Below are positions 1 to 8,728 of a stretch of DNA of 64,000 nucleotides, piece by piece. Source of the stretch: JAAYLC01 sp035654795 (GTDB taxonomy: Bacteria > Bacteroidota > Bacteroidia > Flavobacteriales > Flavobacteriaceae); assembly GCA_035654795.1 (NCBI GenBank), contig DASRWC010000056.1, positions 1 through 64,000 on the forward strand, given 5' to 3'. The notes beneath the pieces are model-generated. The model saw nothing but the letters and a program-made list of their open reading frames with translations, was not told where the DNA came from and searched no databases. A program made the translations under genes and the position numbers. Within the stretch, counting starts at the first letter, position 1. Each line of letters begins with the position of its first letter.

Positions 1-2
1 TT

Positions 3-926
3 TTTATAAATGACATCCTCACTTTTGATGATCAACAGTCAAAACAATTAATGGATTTTGCTGCAAAAGGAAATACCGTATTTATTGCGGCAAATAGCAT
101 TTCCGGTGCCTTAAACGCTAATCTTGATTTTACTGTAACCGGAAAAAGAAATTTATTAAAGCAGAAGGTTTCTGTCAATTTTTTCAATCCTCGTCTCAAG
201 ACAACTACTGCCGTTGTTTTTCATGAACATTATCCCACCCATTTTGATCAAATCAATCCCAATGCTACGGCACTGTCTTTCTTAACCTTGGATGACGATG
301 AAGAACCAAAAATTAATTTTATATCCATACCTCACGGTGAAGGTAAATTTCTGATTCACACCACTCCTGAAGCTTTTTCCAATTTTAATCTTCTTCACGA
401 GAATCAAGAATATGCAGCTGCTGCTATGTCTTATGTGAATGCCGAAAAAATTTATTGGGATGAATATATCAAAAGCGGAAGGCGATTTATCTCAAGTCCG
501 TTGCGCTTCATTTTAGGTAACCAAGCGCTCACATGGTCTTATTATCTCGTTATGTCCGGACTATTTTTATTTGTTCTATTTCAAGGAAAACGCCAACAGA
601 GACCCATTCCGATTATTGAACCACAAAAAAACTCTTCTGTCGAGTTCACAAAAACAGTGGGCAGTTTATATTTCCAGCATCGCGATTTTAGCAATGCCAT
701 TATGAAGAAGATAACTTTTTTCCTTGAAAGAGTACGGTCTCAATTATTAATTGATACTTATGAACTTTCTGATGAATTCATTCATAAATTGGCAACTAAA
801 TCCGGTAAGAATTTGAGCAGTACTAAAGAACTAATTTCATTAATTGTTTATTTGAGAGATAAATCAATTCACACCGAAGAGGAGTTGATAAAACTCAATA
901 AAAAGATAGAAGATTTTAATCTATAA
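3..926 (+). CDS. DUF4350 domain-containing protein, 5' end missing
   Basis: The reading frame is open through the left edge of the window, so the gene starts upstream and only about 307 C-terminal residues are visible. The visible part has an extracytoplasmic-looking region, one strong membrane segment (around WSYYLVMSGLFLFVLF) followed at once by a basic stretch (GKRQQRP), and a helical cytoplasmic tail. This is the usual C-terminal layout of Bacteroidota DUF4350 proteins, which sit beside MoxR and DUF58 genes. MoxR follows after 3 bases, so the two are almost certainly co-transcribed. Function is not established. The family call rests on layout and neighbours. Confidence 0.75.
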   Translation, partial: FINDILTFDDQQSKQLMDFAAKGNTVFIAANSISGALNANLDFTVTGKRNLLKQKVSVNFFNPRLKTTTAVVFHEHYPTHFDQINPNATALSFLTLDDDEEPKINFISIPHGEGKFLIHTTPEAFSNFNLLHENQEYAAAAMSYVNAEKIYWDEYIKSGRRFISSPLRFILGNQALTWSYYLVMSGLFLFVLFQGKRQQRPIPIIEPQKNSSVEFTKTVGSLYFQHRDFSNAIMKKITFFLERVRSQLLIDTYELSDEFIHKLATKSGKNLSSTKELISLIVYLRDKSIHTEEELIKLNKKIEDFNL

Positions 927-929
927 CTT

Positions 930-1922
930 ATGGAACAATCATTTAACGAACATTCCCCATTTCCTTCTCGATTGGAATTGCAGGATTTACAAGAAGCGGT
1001 TACCTCTATCAAAACCGAACTTCAAAAGGTTATCATTGGGCAGACAGACATGCTGGAAAAGTTGTTAGTAGCCATTTTATCTAATGGGCATGTACTCATA
1101 GAAGGAGTGCCCGGAGTGGCGAAAACACTAACTGCGAAACTACTGGCACAGACGCTTCAGGTTGATTTTAGCAGAATTCAGTTTACACCTGATTTGATGC
1201 CGAGCGACATTCTGGGAACCTCCGTTTTCAATGCTAAAGAAAATGATTTTGAATTTAAAAAAGGCCCCATTTTTTCAAATGTCATTTTAATAGATGAAAT
1301 AAACCGTTCCCCGGCGAAAACACAAGCTGCCCTTTTTGAAGTTATGGAAGAAAGACAAATCACCATAGACGGCATTAAGTATATCATGCCTCCTCCGTTT
1401 CTGGTATTTGCTACACAAAATCCGATAGAGCAGGAAGGAACTTATGCCCTACCGGAAGCTCAACTCGATCGATTTCTTTTCAAAATTAATGTACCCTATC
1501 CGGGAATTGAAGAAGAACTGCGCATCTTAGAAAACGAACATAACCGGAAAACAATGGAAATTACAGCAGCCGTTTCCCCTGTCTTGACAGCTTCTCAAAT
1601 TATCGATTATCAAAAGCGGATTAAAAACATCATTATAGAAAAAAATCTCTTACGATATATTGCCGAAATCATTTCAAACACAAGAAACAACATCAGCCTT
1701 TATCTGGGAGCATCTCCACGTGCTTCCATTGCTATTCTAAATGCTTCCAAAGCTCTTGCTGCCATACAGGGAAGAGATTTTGTTACTCCTGATGATATCA
1801 AGAAAATAGCACCTCCTGTTTTGCGCCACCGTGTCATGCTCACTCCTGAAAGAGAAATGGAGGGATTGACTCCGGAAAGAATTATAGAGCAAATTTTAGA
1901 GACTATTGAAATTCCACGATAA
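930..1922 (+). CDS. MoxR family AAA+ ATPase
   Basis: A 330-residue AAA+ ATPase of the MoxR group, thought to act as a chaperone in assembling or activating partner proteins with von Willebrand-like domains. Walker A is GVPGVAKT at residues 59-66 and Walker B is ILIDEINR at 119-126. The sensor-like motif FATQNPIEQEG and the arginine-rich ASPRAS segment typical of MoxR are also present. Length is normal. It lies between a DUF4350 gene and a DUF58 gene, the standard arrangement, and shares their operon with gaps of 3 and 9 bases. The specific target is unknown. Confidence 0.95.
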   Translation: MEQSFNEHSPFPSRLELQDLQEAVTSIKTELQKVIIGQTDMLEKLLVAILSNGHVLIEGVPGVAKTLTAKLLAQTLQVDFSRIQFTPDLMPSDILGTSVFNAKENDFEFKKGPIFSNVILIDEINRSPAKTQAALFEVMEERQITIDGIKYIMPPPFLVFATQNPIEQEGTYALPEAQLDRFLFKINVPYPGIEEELRILENEHNRKTMEITAAVSPVLTASQIIDYQKRIKNIIIEKNLLRYIAEIISNTRNNISLYLGASPRASIAILNASKALAAIQGRDFVTPDDIKKIAPPVLRHRVMLTPEREMEGLTPERIIEQILETIEIPR

Positions 1923-1931
1923 ACAGCTGTC

Positions 1932-3269
1932 ATGGTCAATAGATTTATACCTGCACTTTATTTTAATTCCAGATTCTTCTTTGTCTATTTTTCATTGGCA
2001 GTCTTCTTTGTGCTGGCATATTTCTATGAACCGTTATTCCCTACTGCCAAAATTCTGGTATTTGCCCTGGTCACCATTTCGTTTATCGATGCCTTGATAC
2101 TTTTCCGGAAAAAAGGAGGTATAGAAGCTGAACGGATTCTTCCGGATAAATTGTCTAACGGTGATGAGAATCGGATTTTTATAACAGTCAAAAATCATTT
2201 CGGTTTTCCAACCCGTCTTAAAATTATTGATGAACTCCCGGCACAATGGCAAATTCGAGACTTCCGCCTACAAGTGGCATTGCAAGCCGGGCAAAACAAA
2301 AAATTAACTTATACCGTCCGTCCCACAGAACGCGGCATTTACGAATTTGGGGTAATAAATATTTTTGTCTCTTCGCCAATTGGTTTATTAGCCCGAAGAT
2401 TTAAGAGTGGCGTACCTTCGAGTTTACCAAGTTATCCATCTTTCCAACAATTTAAGAAATACGATTTTCTCGCATTTTCAAAAAATTTGCAGCAAGTGGG
2501 AATAAAAAAGATTCGGAAGCTGGGTGAGACTTTAGAATTTGAACAAATCAAGGAGTACATTCCGGGAGATGATGTAAGAAACCTAAACTGGAAAGCTACA
2601 GCTAAGCGAGCTGAATTAATGATTAATCAATATCAGGATGAAAAATCTCAACCTGTTTATTGTCTTATCGATAAAGGAAGAGTAATGAAAATGCCGTTTG
2701 ACGGTCTGAGTCTTCTGGATTATGCTATAAATGCCTCTTTGGTGGTATCCAACATTATTCTGAAAAAGCATGATAAAGCCGGAATTCTCACGTTTTCAAG
2801 AAAGTTGGAAGACAAGGTAAAGGCAGAGCAGAGAAAATCTCAAATGAAACTCATATTGGATGCGCTGTACAAAGTGTCAACAGATTTTTCCGAAAGTGAC
2901 TTTTCAAGGCTGTACATAGACGTTAAGCACATTGTAAAACATCGGAGTCTGTTATTACTGTTCACAAATTTTGAAACCAAAGATGCTCTGGACAGGCAAT
3001 TGAAATACTTAAAAGCTCTAAATAAAACTCATTTGTTGGTCGTGATCTTTTTTGAGAATACAGAATTAACTGCGTTTGCAAAAAAAGAGACTAACAGCAC
3101 CAGGCAAATATTTGACAAAATCATTGCCGAGAAATTCATTTACGAGAAAAAACTGATTGTAAATGAGCTTAAGAAACACGGCATTTTGTCTATCCTCACA
3201 TCTCCTGCGAATCTCACTGTCAACACCATAAACAAGTACCTTGAGATCAAAGCTCGAGGTATGTTTTAA
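1932..3269 (+). CDS. DUF58 domain-containing protein
   Basis: A 445-residue protein with two hydrophobic segments near the N-terminus (roughly residues 10-50) and a large domain containing the DUF58 signature GETLEFEQIKEYIPGDDVR..NWKATA. The downstream part has a von Willebrand factor A-like fold (YCLIDKGRVM, then ITFS-type strands). DUF58 proteins are the usual partners of MoxR ATPases, which fits its place 9 bases after moxR. The stop codon shares the palindrome TTAA with the stop of the convergent cysH-like gene. The physiological role is unknown. Confidence 0.93.
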   Translation: MVNRFIPALYFNSRFFFVYFSLAVFFVLAYFYEPLFPTAKILVFALVTISFIDALILFRKKGGIEAERILPDKLSNGDENRIFITVKNHFGFPTRLKIIDELPAQWQIRDFRLQVALQAGQNKKLTYTVRPTERGIYEFGVINIFVSSPIGLLARRFKSGVPSSLPSYPSFQQFKKYDFLAFSKNLQQVGIKKIRKLGETLEFEQIKEYIPGDDVRNLNWKATAKRAELMINQYQDEKSQPVYCLIDKGRVMKMPFDGLSLLDYAINASLVVSNIILKKHDKAGILTFSRKLEDKVKAEQRKSQMKLILDALYKVSTDFSESDFSRLYIDVKHIVKHRSLLLLFTNFETKDALDRQLKYLKALNKTHLLVVIFFENTELTAFAKKETNSTRQIFDKIIAEKFIYEKKLIVNELKKHGILSILTSPANLTVNTINKYLEIKARGMF

Positions 3270-3955
3270 AGATGAAGTCCGCACTCTTTTTTTTCATTTT
3301 CAAAAAACCGACCCTCTCTGTTTTTTCCTTTCACGGTGCAATGAATGCAACCAATGGATTCATATCCTTCCGGTTCCATTGGATGTATCGGAAGTTGATG
3401 CTGATGAAAATATTCGTTTTTTTGTGCCTCGGTAAAATCAATTAACGGATGAAATTTGATGATATTTCCTTTTCTTTCGAAGATGGAAAGCTCTGCTCTA
3501 TGTGGGGTTTGCCAAGCCATTACTCCGGAGATCCAAAAGTCATAATTCTTTTTTATTCTTTCGAAAGGTTCAATTTTATTTAATCTGGTACATTCTTCCG
3601 GATTGTTTTCCCAAAGTTTATGTTCTTGTGTGTAAGCCGAAACTTCGGCACTTGGCCGAATGTTTCGAATATTCAAATTAAATTTCTCTGCAAGTAGATT
3701 TTTATATGCCAGCGTTTCGGGAAAATGAAATCCGGTATCAATAAAAACAACCTCCTGATGAGGAGAAATCTTTGAAATCATGTGCAGTAATAAGGGAGCA
3801 GTAGTTCCAAAAGAAGATGATACCAGAATCTGAAAGGCTTTAAATTGATTATAGAAAAGTTGCAGCCGCTGAACAGGAGATAATATGCCGTAAATACTAT
3901 TTAATTTATGAATATCTTCATTCAAAACTGAGTCGGATTCGTAGGGATTTTTCAT
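3266..3955 (-). CDS. Divergent phosphoadenylyl/adenylyl-sulfate reductase (CysH-like)
   Basis: A 229-residue protein of the PAPS/APS reductase family, which reduces activated sulfate to sulfite. Seen: a PP-loop-like VSSSFGTT (residues 45-52), FIDTGFHFPET, IGCIHC (201-206) and the C-terminal ECGLH with the catalytic cysteine (C225). APS reductases bind a [4Fe-4S] cluster through a CC pair plus CxxC. Here CxxC is intact (C203, C206) but the pair reads C122-T123. The nucleotide-binding GIRRxQ motif reads GVMAWQ. No sulfate activation (cysD, cysN, cysC) or sulfite reductase gene is in the window. It may be an altered reductase or a relative with another substrate, so I give no symbol. Confidence 0.82.
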   Translation of the reverse strand: MKNPYESDSVLNEDIHKLNSIYGILSPVQRLQLFYNQFKAFQILVSSSFGTTAPLLLHMISKISPHQEVVFIDTGFHFPETLAYKNLLAEKFNLNIRNIRPSAEVSAYTQEHKLWENNPEECTRLNKIEPFERIKKNYDFWISGVMAWQTPHRAELSIFERKGNIIKFHPLIDFTEAQKNEYFHQHQLPIHPMEPEGYESIGCIHCTVKGKNREGRFFENEKKECGLHL

Positions 3956-4019
3956 CGATTTTAAATATAGGTCAATTATAATACTTTTTTATCTTATTTA
4001 GAAATTCAAGTCTCATAGC

Positions 4020-4053
4020 TTGCAATTTGATCCTTTTCAATATCCTATTTTTG
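4020..4053 (+). promoter_or_regulatory. Putative promoter of the OxyR-like regulator gene
   Basis: Bacteroidota-type promoter: TTG at 4020-4022, 23 bases, then TATTTTTG at 4046-4053, matching the -7 consensus TAnnTTTG. It lies 17 bases before the ATG at 4071. This excludes the upstream TTG at 4020 as a translation start. Confidence 0.55.
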
Positions 4054-4070
4054 CAACAAATTTAATAAGT

Positions 4071-5018
4071 ATGACTATTACGCAATTAAAATATGTTCTG
4101 GCTGTTGCCGAGCATCAAAACTTCACTAGGGCCGCGGAAAAATCATTTGTGACCCAGCCCACTATGAGCATGCAAATTCAAAAATTGGAAGAAGAGCTGG
4201 ATATAAAAATTTTTGACCGTACAAAAAAACCCGTTGAACTCACTGAGGTTGGTAAGAAAATAGTAGAACAAGCGCGTAATATAGTCAACGAGGCTGAAAG
4301 AATGCAGGATGTAGTGGATCAAGAAAAAGGATATATTGGCGGAAAATTCTCTTTAGGGATTATTCCCACCGTGATGCCTACGCTTCTGCCTATGTTTCTG
4401 AAAATATTTGGAAGACGCTATCCTCGTGTTCAATTAAAAATAGAGGAATTAAATACTGCCGAAATTCTTTCTCAACTTCACGAGGGTTATTTGGATGCTG
4501 CCATCGCCGCAACTCCATTAGAAGATGAGCGAATTAAAGAACGTCCACTCTTTTATGAACCTTTTGTGGGATATATTCCGGAAAATCACAGACTTTGGGA
4601 GAAAAAAGAAATCATTCCTTCCGATTTAGATTTACAAGATATTTTACTTCTCGAAGATGGTCATTGCTTTAGAGACGGCATTATGAATATTTGTAAGGCC
4701 TCAAAGACTGACAACACAGAAAATTTCCAGCTGGAAAGTGGAAGTTTTGAAACACTTCTAAAATTAGCAGATGATGGTTTGGGTATGACGCTTCTTCCCT
4801 ATCTCCACACCTTGGATTTGTCTGAAGACAGAAAAAAGAACCTGAAATATTTTGAAACGCCTTCGCCGGCAAGGGAAATAAGTTTGATATACAGTAAAAG
4901 TGAGCTGAAGTTGCAAATTATAACAGCACTCCATGATACCATTGCTTCGGTCATTAGAGGTGCCATTGCTTTTCATGACGTTAAGATTATAAGTCCTACA
5001 AATCAAAGAAAACTATAA
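4071..5018 (+). CDS. oxyR: LysR family transcriptional regulator, OxyR type
   Basis: A 315-residue LysR-type regulator. The N-terminal winged helix-turn-helix starts MTITQLKYVLAVAEHQNF and continues TRAAEKSFVTQPTMSMQIQKLE. The C-terminal effector domain has the OxyR-like GHCFRDG segment (around residue 200), in which the first redox cysteine of OxyR falls. The second redox cysteine would be that in MNICKAS, eight residues after the first. OxyR senses peroxide and activates catalase and peroxidase genes, but none is adjacent here. The ATG at 4071 is preferred over an upstream TTG because homologues begin at MTI and a promoter lies between the two. Confidence 0.88.
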   Translation: MTITQLKYVLAVAEHQNFTRAAEKSFVTQPTMSMQIQKLEEELDIKIFDRTKKPVELTEVGKKIVEQARNIVNEAERMQDVVDQEKGYIGGKFSLGIIPTVMPTLLPMFLKIFGRRYPRVQLKIEELNTAEILSQLHEGYLDAAIAATPLEDERIKERPLFYEPFVGYIPENHRLWEKKEIIPSDLDLQDILLLEDGHCFRDGIMNICKASKTDNTENFQLESGSFETLLKLADDGLGMTLLPYLHTLDLSEDRKKNLKYFETPSPAREISLIYSKSELKLQIITALHDTIASVIRGAIAFHDVKIISPTNQRKL

Positions 5019-5060
5019 AAAAAATCGTCTTGACTCCGCAGACATCAAGACGATTTTTCC
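5017..5060. terminator. Bidirectional intrinsic terminator between the oxyR-like gene and the DUF2911 gene
   Basis: A perfect 13-bp stem (AAAATCGTCTTGA at 5021-5033 with its complement at 5045-5057) and an 11-base loop. A-tracts and T-tracts on both sides let it serve both convergent genes. Confidence 0.9.
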
Positions 5061-5075
5061 CTAAGAAAGCTCTTG

Positions 5076-5930
5076 CTACATGGCTCCCCATTCTTTTAAA
5101 GACTTTGTGTTCAAAGCCACGTAATCATCATTTTTTGCTTGTTTTGCCAATTCCAAAGACTGACGGGCAGCTTCAATGGCGCCTTTTTTGTCTCCTGCTT
5201 TCATGTAAATCAGGGATTTTTGGCGTAGTTGCCAGTACTTGGGATTTTTTGATAATTGCATAGCTTTATCAATCCATTCTTTGGCTTGTTGAATGTCTTT
5301 ATTTGATTCAAAATAATAAACAGATGCCAGGTAGTAATCCTCAGCTGAGGGTCCGTTCATTGCACGTTGTATTCCGGCTGAAACCACCTCGTCTGTTTTA
5401 AATTTGATAGGCACTGCTACATACGTTTTAGACCAGCTAATTCCAAGATTTGCAGAATCATTCGTAATATTATCTATAGAAATGGTAAAAGTTTCAACCT
5501 CTCTGGACAAATGGGTTGTAGGAACATTGACAGATACTGCCACTTTGCTTTCATCCCATTTTTCCGGAAGCCCCCAATTGTTTGTGTCATTATAAAAATA
5601 GATATCCCAACTGGACAATGCGGGTTTGGAAAAAATGCTGTATGTTCCTGCTTTCAATGTCTTCCCTCCAATCTCCACGTCATAGCTAAATTTAATCGTG
5701 GTATTATTATTTGCTCCGGTACGCCATAATTTATCAAAAGGAACCAGATTCCCAAAGATGGGCCGACCCTTTGTAGAAGGTCTGGAATAATCAATTGTAA
5801 TGTCTGTTAATCCTACCCTTTGTTCCATTCTTTGTGAAGGACTGGGTTGTGGTGTGGATATTTGTGCATAAAAAGTGGTATGCAAAGCCAAAGCTAATGC
5901 GGCTAAAATTAGTTTTTTCATATTTTTCAA
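5076..5930 (-). CDS. DUF2911 domain-containing secreted protein with C-terminal TPR-like repeats
   Basis: A 284-residue protein with a signal peptide (MKNMKKLILAALALALHTTF, cleaved after YAQ). The DUF2911 domain covers roughly residues 25-180: QRVGLTDITIDYSRPSTKGR, FDKLWRTGANNNTTIKF and GTYSIFSKP are hallmark stretches. The last 90 residues look like tetratricopeptide repeats (KEWIDKAMQLSKNPKYW, KKGAIEAARQSLELAKQ). Such proteins are common and numerous in Bacteroidota and their function is unknown. The gene appears monocistronic, with a terminator just downstream. Confidence 0.9.
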   Translation of the reverse strand: MKNMKKLILAALALALHTTFYAQISTPQPSPSQRMEQRVGLTDITIDYSRPSTKGRPIFGNLVPFDKLWRTGANNNTTIKFSYDVEIGGKTLKAGTYSIFSKPALSSWDIYFYNDTNNWGLPEKWDESKVAVSVNVPTTHLSREVETFTISIDNITNDSANLGISWSKTYVAVPIKFKTDEVVSAGIQRAMNGPSAEDYYLASVYYFESNKDIQQAKEWIDKAMQLSKNPKYWQLRQKSLIYMKAGDKKGAIEAARQSLELAKQAKNDDYVALNTKSLKEWGAM

Positions 5931-5964
5931 AAAAAGGAGATTTAATAGTTAAGATCATCTTTGG

Positions 5965-5972
5965 CAAAAATA
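5965..5972 (-). promoter_or_regulatory. Putative -7 box for the DUF2911 gene
   Basis: On the minus strand TATTTTTG matches TAnnTTTG and lies 34 bases before the start codon. I found no -33 TTG at normal spacing. Confidence 0.4.
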
Positions 5973-6122
5973 CAATTGTTCTTCAAAAAATGAAATGCCC
6001 CGGCTTCCTCACTTCATTCTTATGATGTTAAAGATGATTTAAATTAAAATGTAATTTTATGCCGTTGCCCACAATTTTGTTACTCTTGCAAAGTTTAATT
6101 ACAGGACTTAAAAAATGTAGCT

Positions 6123-6713
6123 ATGAAGATATTTCGTGTACTGGCGGTTGTTTTGTTTCTACTTCCTTTAGTTGGTAAGGCTCAAGACTCCATACAAGTA
6201 ATACAAAACACTCTTGATCACCAAATGACAGAGGTTTTTGATAAAAGTAACAGTTATCAGGAATACAAAGTCATAAAGAAAGTACAGCTTGCGTCGCTTC
6301 GTAAAAACATTCACGATTCTATTGCTTCTCTCCAACAAAAAATTGCGGCTCAACAAAAGGATTTATCCCTACAATTGGCAACCATAGACACTCTTAATTC
6401 TAATTTAAAGCGCACCGAGGAAGATCTTCGTGTGTCTCAAGAAAAAGAAGACGGTATTGTAGTCTTTGGCATGCTCACTTCTAAATCTACTTATAACGCA
6501 TTAATGTTCAGTATCATCGGAATCTTATTGTTAATCGGAGGTTTCCTCTTTTACCGTTTTTTAATTAGTCATAAAATCATCAATTCCGCAGAACTCACTA
6601 TTGCTGAGATGGAAATTGAGATAGAAGATTACCGCAGAAATAGTTTAGAGCGTGAGCAGAAACTACGGAGAAAACTTCAGGATGAAATCAACAAAAATCG
6701 AAAGATGAAATAA
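6123..6713 (+). CDS. Membrane-anchored coiled-coil protein of unknown function
   Basis: A 196-residue protein: signal peptide (MKIFRVLAVVLFLLPLVGKAQ), a heptad-rich region around residues 45-110 (SLRKNIHDSIASLQQKI, LQLATIDTLNSNLKRTEEDL), one membrane segment around 122-145 (NALMFSIIGILLLIGGFLFY), then a charged helical cytoplasmic tail. This topology suggests a periplasmic coiled coil linked across the inner membrane to a cytoplasmic coil. Homologues in Bacteroidota are sometimes labelled tRNA (guanine-N1)-methyltransferase, but nothing here resembles TrmD. Its stop directly abuts the stop of murA on the other strand. Confidence 0.8.
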   Translation: MKIFRVLAVVLFLLPLVGKAQDSIQVIQNTLDHQMTEVFDKSNSYQEYKVIKKVQLASLRKNIHDSIASLQQKIAAQQKDLSLQLATIDTLNSNLKRTEEDLRVSQEKEDGIVVFGMLTSKSTYNALMFSIIGILLLIGGFLFYRFLISHKIINSAELTIAEMEIEIEDYRRNSLEREQKLRRKLQDEINKNRKMK

Positions 6714-8027
6714 TTATGCGTCCACTCTTGTGATTTTCGCACCAATTGCTCTCAATCTTTCATCTATGTTTTCATATCCCCGATCAATTTGCTCAATATT
6801 ATGAATAGTACTCACTCCCTGAGCAGATAATGCCGCTATTAATAATGCAATTCCGGCACGAATGTCGGGAGAAACCATTGTGGTAGCCTTTAAATTAGAT
6901 TCAAAATTGTGTCCTATTACTGTAGCGCGGTGCGGATCACACAGAATAATTTTTGCTCCCATGTCTATCAATTTATCGACAAAAAATAAGCGGCTTTCAA
7001 ACATTTTCTGATGAATGAGCACACTTCCTTTTGCCTGGGTACACACCACCAAGACAATACTTAGAAGATCGGGAGTAAAACCCGGCCAGGGAGCGTCGGA
7101 AATGGTGAGTATGGAGCCGTCAATGTAACTCTGTATTTCATAATGATCCTGAGCAGGAATGTGAATATCATCCCCCACTTTATTTAACTTAATTCCAAGT
7201 TTTCGGAAAGTTTCAGGAATCAAACCAAGATTTTCCCAGCTTACGTTTTTGATAGTAATTTCGCTTTTTGTCATGGCAGCAAGCCCAATCCAGCTGCCTA
7301 TCTCAATCATATCAGGAAGAATCTTATGCGTACATCCTCCTAGGTATTTTACGCCTTCTATGGTCAAAAGGTTAGATCCTACTCCTTCGATTCTGGCGCC
7401 CATAGAGTTCAGCATTTTGCATAATTGCTGAATGTAGGGTTCGCAAGCGGCGTTATATATGGTTGTTATTCCTTCTGCCAAAACCGCAGCCATAATAATG
7501 TTTGCAGTCCCGGTCACGGAGGCCTGGTCAAGCAACATATAAGTACCTTGCAGCCCATTGGGAGCTTCTACTCCATAAAATTTGTCTTCTTTATTATAAA
7601 CAAATTCTGCTCCCAGATTGATGAAACCTTCAAAATGGGTATCGAGTCTTCGTCTTCCGATTTTGTCTCCTCCGGGTCTGGGGATATAACCTTTTCCAAA
7701 CCGTGCCAATAAGGGTCCTACTACCATTATAGACCCTCTTAATGCTGAGGCGTCTCTTTTGTATTCTTCTGTTTCCAGGTAATCCAAATTGATTTCATCG
7801 GCAATAAAGGCTAGTTTTCCTTTTCCTAATTTTTGGATTCTTACCCCCAGATTCCCTAAAATATCAATGAGTTTATTGACATCAATAATATCCGGAATGT
7901 TTTCAATAACTACTTTTTCGGGAGTAAGAAGGACGGCACATAAAATTTGTAATGCTTCATTCTTTGCACCTTGAGCCGTAATTTCTCCATTAAGTCGATG
8001 ACCACCTTCTATTTGAAATGTACCCAT
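6714..8027 (-). CDS. murA: UDP-N-acetylglucosamine 1-carboxyvinyltransferase (MurA)
   Basis: A 437-residue enzyme for the first committed step of peptidoglycan synthesis: transfer of enolpyruvate from PEP to UDP-GlcNAc in the cytoplasm. Seen: GAKNEALQILCAVLLT at the N-terminus, the RPGGDKIGRRRLDTH loop, and the C-terminal DIRAGIALLIAAL and NIEQIDRGYENIDERLRAIGA. The usual catalytic cysteine of the GGCxIG loop is aspartate (D121), a replacement known from fosfomycin-resistant MurA enzymes such as those of Mycobacterium and Chlamydia. Length is normal. The DUF4290 gene lies 12 bases upstream on the same strand, so the two are probably co-transcribed. Confidence 0.97.
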   Translation of the reverse strand: MGTFQIEGGHRLNGEITAQGAKNEALQILCAVLLTPEKVVIENIPDIIDVNKLIDILGNLGVRIQKLGKGKLAFIADEINLDYLETEEYKRDASALRGSIMVVGPLLARFGKGYIPRPGGDKIGRRRLDTHFEGFINLGAEFVYNKEDKFYGVEAPNGLQGTYMLLDQASVTGTANIIMAAVLAEGITTIYNAACEPYIQQLCKMLNSMGARIEGVGSNLLTIEGVKYLGGCTHKILPDMIEIGSWIGLAAMTKSEITIKNVSWENLGLIPETFRKLGIKLNKVGDDIHIPAQDHYEIQSYIDGSILTISDAPWPGFTPDLLSIVLVVCTQAKGSVLIHQKMFESRLFFVDKLIDMGAKIILCDPHRATVIGHNFESNLKATTMVSPDIRAGIALLIAALSAQGVSTIHNIEQIDRGYENIDERLRAIGAKITRVDA

Positions 8028-8039
8028 TTTCTAAAAAAA

Positions 8040-8684
8040 TTAATGACGCTTTCTACCTCTGTTTGAAGTTCGGTGACTTTTTCTACCTCCGGAATGTCTT
8101 TTTTTGGTCTTCAACAAATCTGATGCATGACTTAAATCTTCATCGCTTTGTCTTAGATTTATTTTGCCTCCGGAAAGTTCAAACAAATGGTCAAAAATGA
8201 CCTCATCCTCCACAGTATCTTTATTCCAATTTAGGAAAGATTTCTTCATGTGATTGGCAATTGTCAAAACCAAACCTTCTTTTTTTGGCCCGTCTTCCCA
8301 TTTATTAGCCACATCAATCATCCGTTTAATATTATTTCCATAAAACCGATATTTTGGATGATTTTGTGGATATTGCAAGGGTTCCGGATGCTGATTCAGT
8401 TCTTCTTTGTCCGGCAAAGGATAAGGAGAATCTACATCCAGCTTAAAATCTGAAATAATAAAAAGCTGATCCCAAAGCATATGCTGAAAATCCGGCACAT
8501 CACGAAGATGGGGATTTAAATTACCCATTACTGCAATAATGCTTTGAGCTGCCTTGTTTCTTGCTTCTTTGTCTTCAAGACTTACAGCATAATCTACCAT
8601 TTTCTGAATATGTCTCCCATATTCCGGTATAATGAGATGAGGTCTGTCTGTGTTGTATTCTAAATTTCCTACTTCTGCAATCAA
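8040..8684 (-). CDS. DUF4290 domain-containing protein
   Basis: A 214-residue protein matching the Bacteroidota family DUF4290: YNTDRPHLIIPEYGRHIQKM near the N-terminus, AAQSIIAVMGNLNPHLRD in the middle and YPQNHPKYRFYGNNIKRMI later. The last 35 residues are a disordered, very basic tail rich in K, R, S and H (from LKTKKRHSGG to the end), which could bind nucleic acid. It stands 12 bases upstream of murA in the same direction, a recurrent arrangement in the phylum. Function is unknown. Confidence 0.9.
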   Translation of the reverse strand: MIAEVGNLEYNTDRPHLIIPEYGRHIQKMVDYAVSLEDKEARNKAAQSIIAVMGNLNPHLRDVPDFQHMLWDQLFIISDFKLDVDSPYPLPDKEELNQHPEPLQYPQNHPKYRFYGNNIKRMIDVANKWEDGPKKEGLVLTIANHMKKSFLNWNKDTVEDEVIFDHLFELSGGKINLRQSDEDLSHASDLLKTKKRHSGGRKSHRTSNRGRKRH

Positions 8685-8728
8685 GATTATATTTTTTTTA
8701 AATTGTGGAGATTTGCCAAAATAAGCAT

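Noticed and set aside
4020..4070. Longer OxyR-like frame beginning with TTG
   Set aside because: The extra 17 residues lack homology to LysR N-termini and the promoter lies inside this stretch.
6123..6713. TrmD-type tRNA (guanine-N1)-methyltransferase
   Set aside because: The protein is a signal peptide plus coiled coils and one membrane helix with no SPOUT knot motif.
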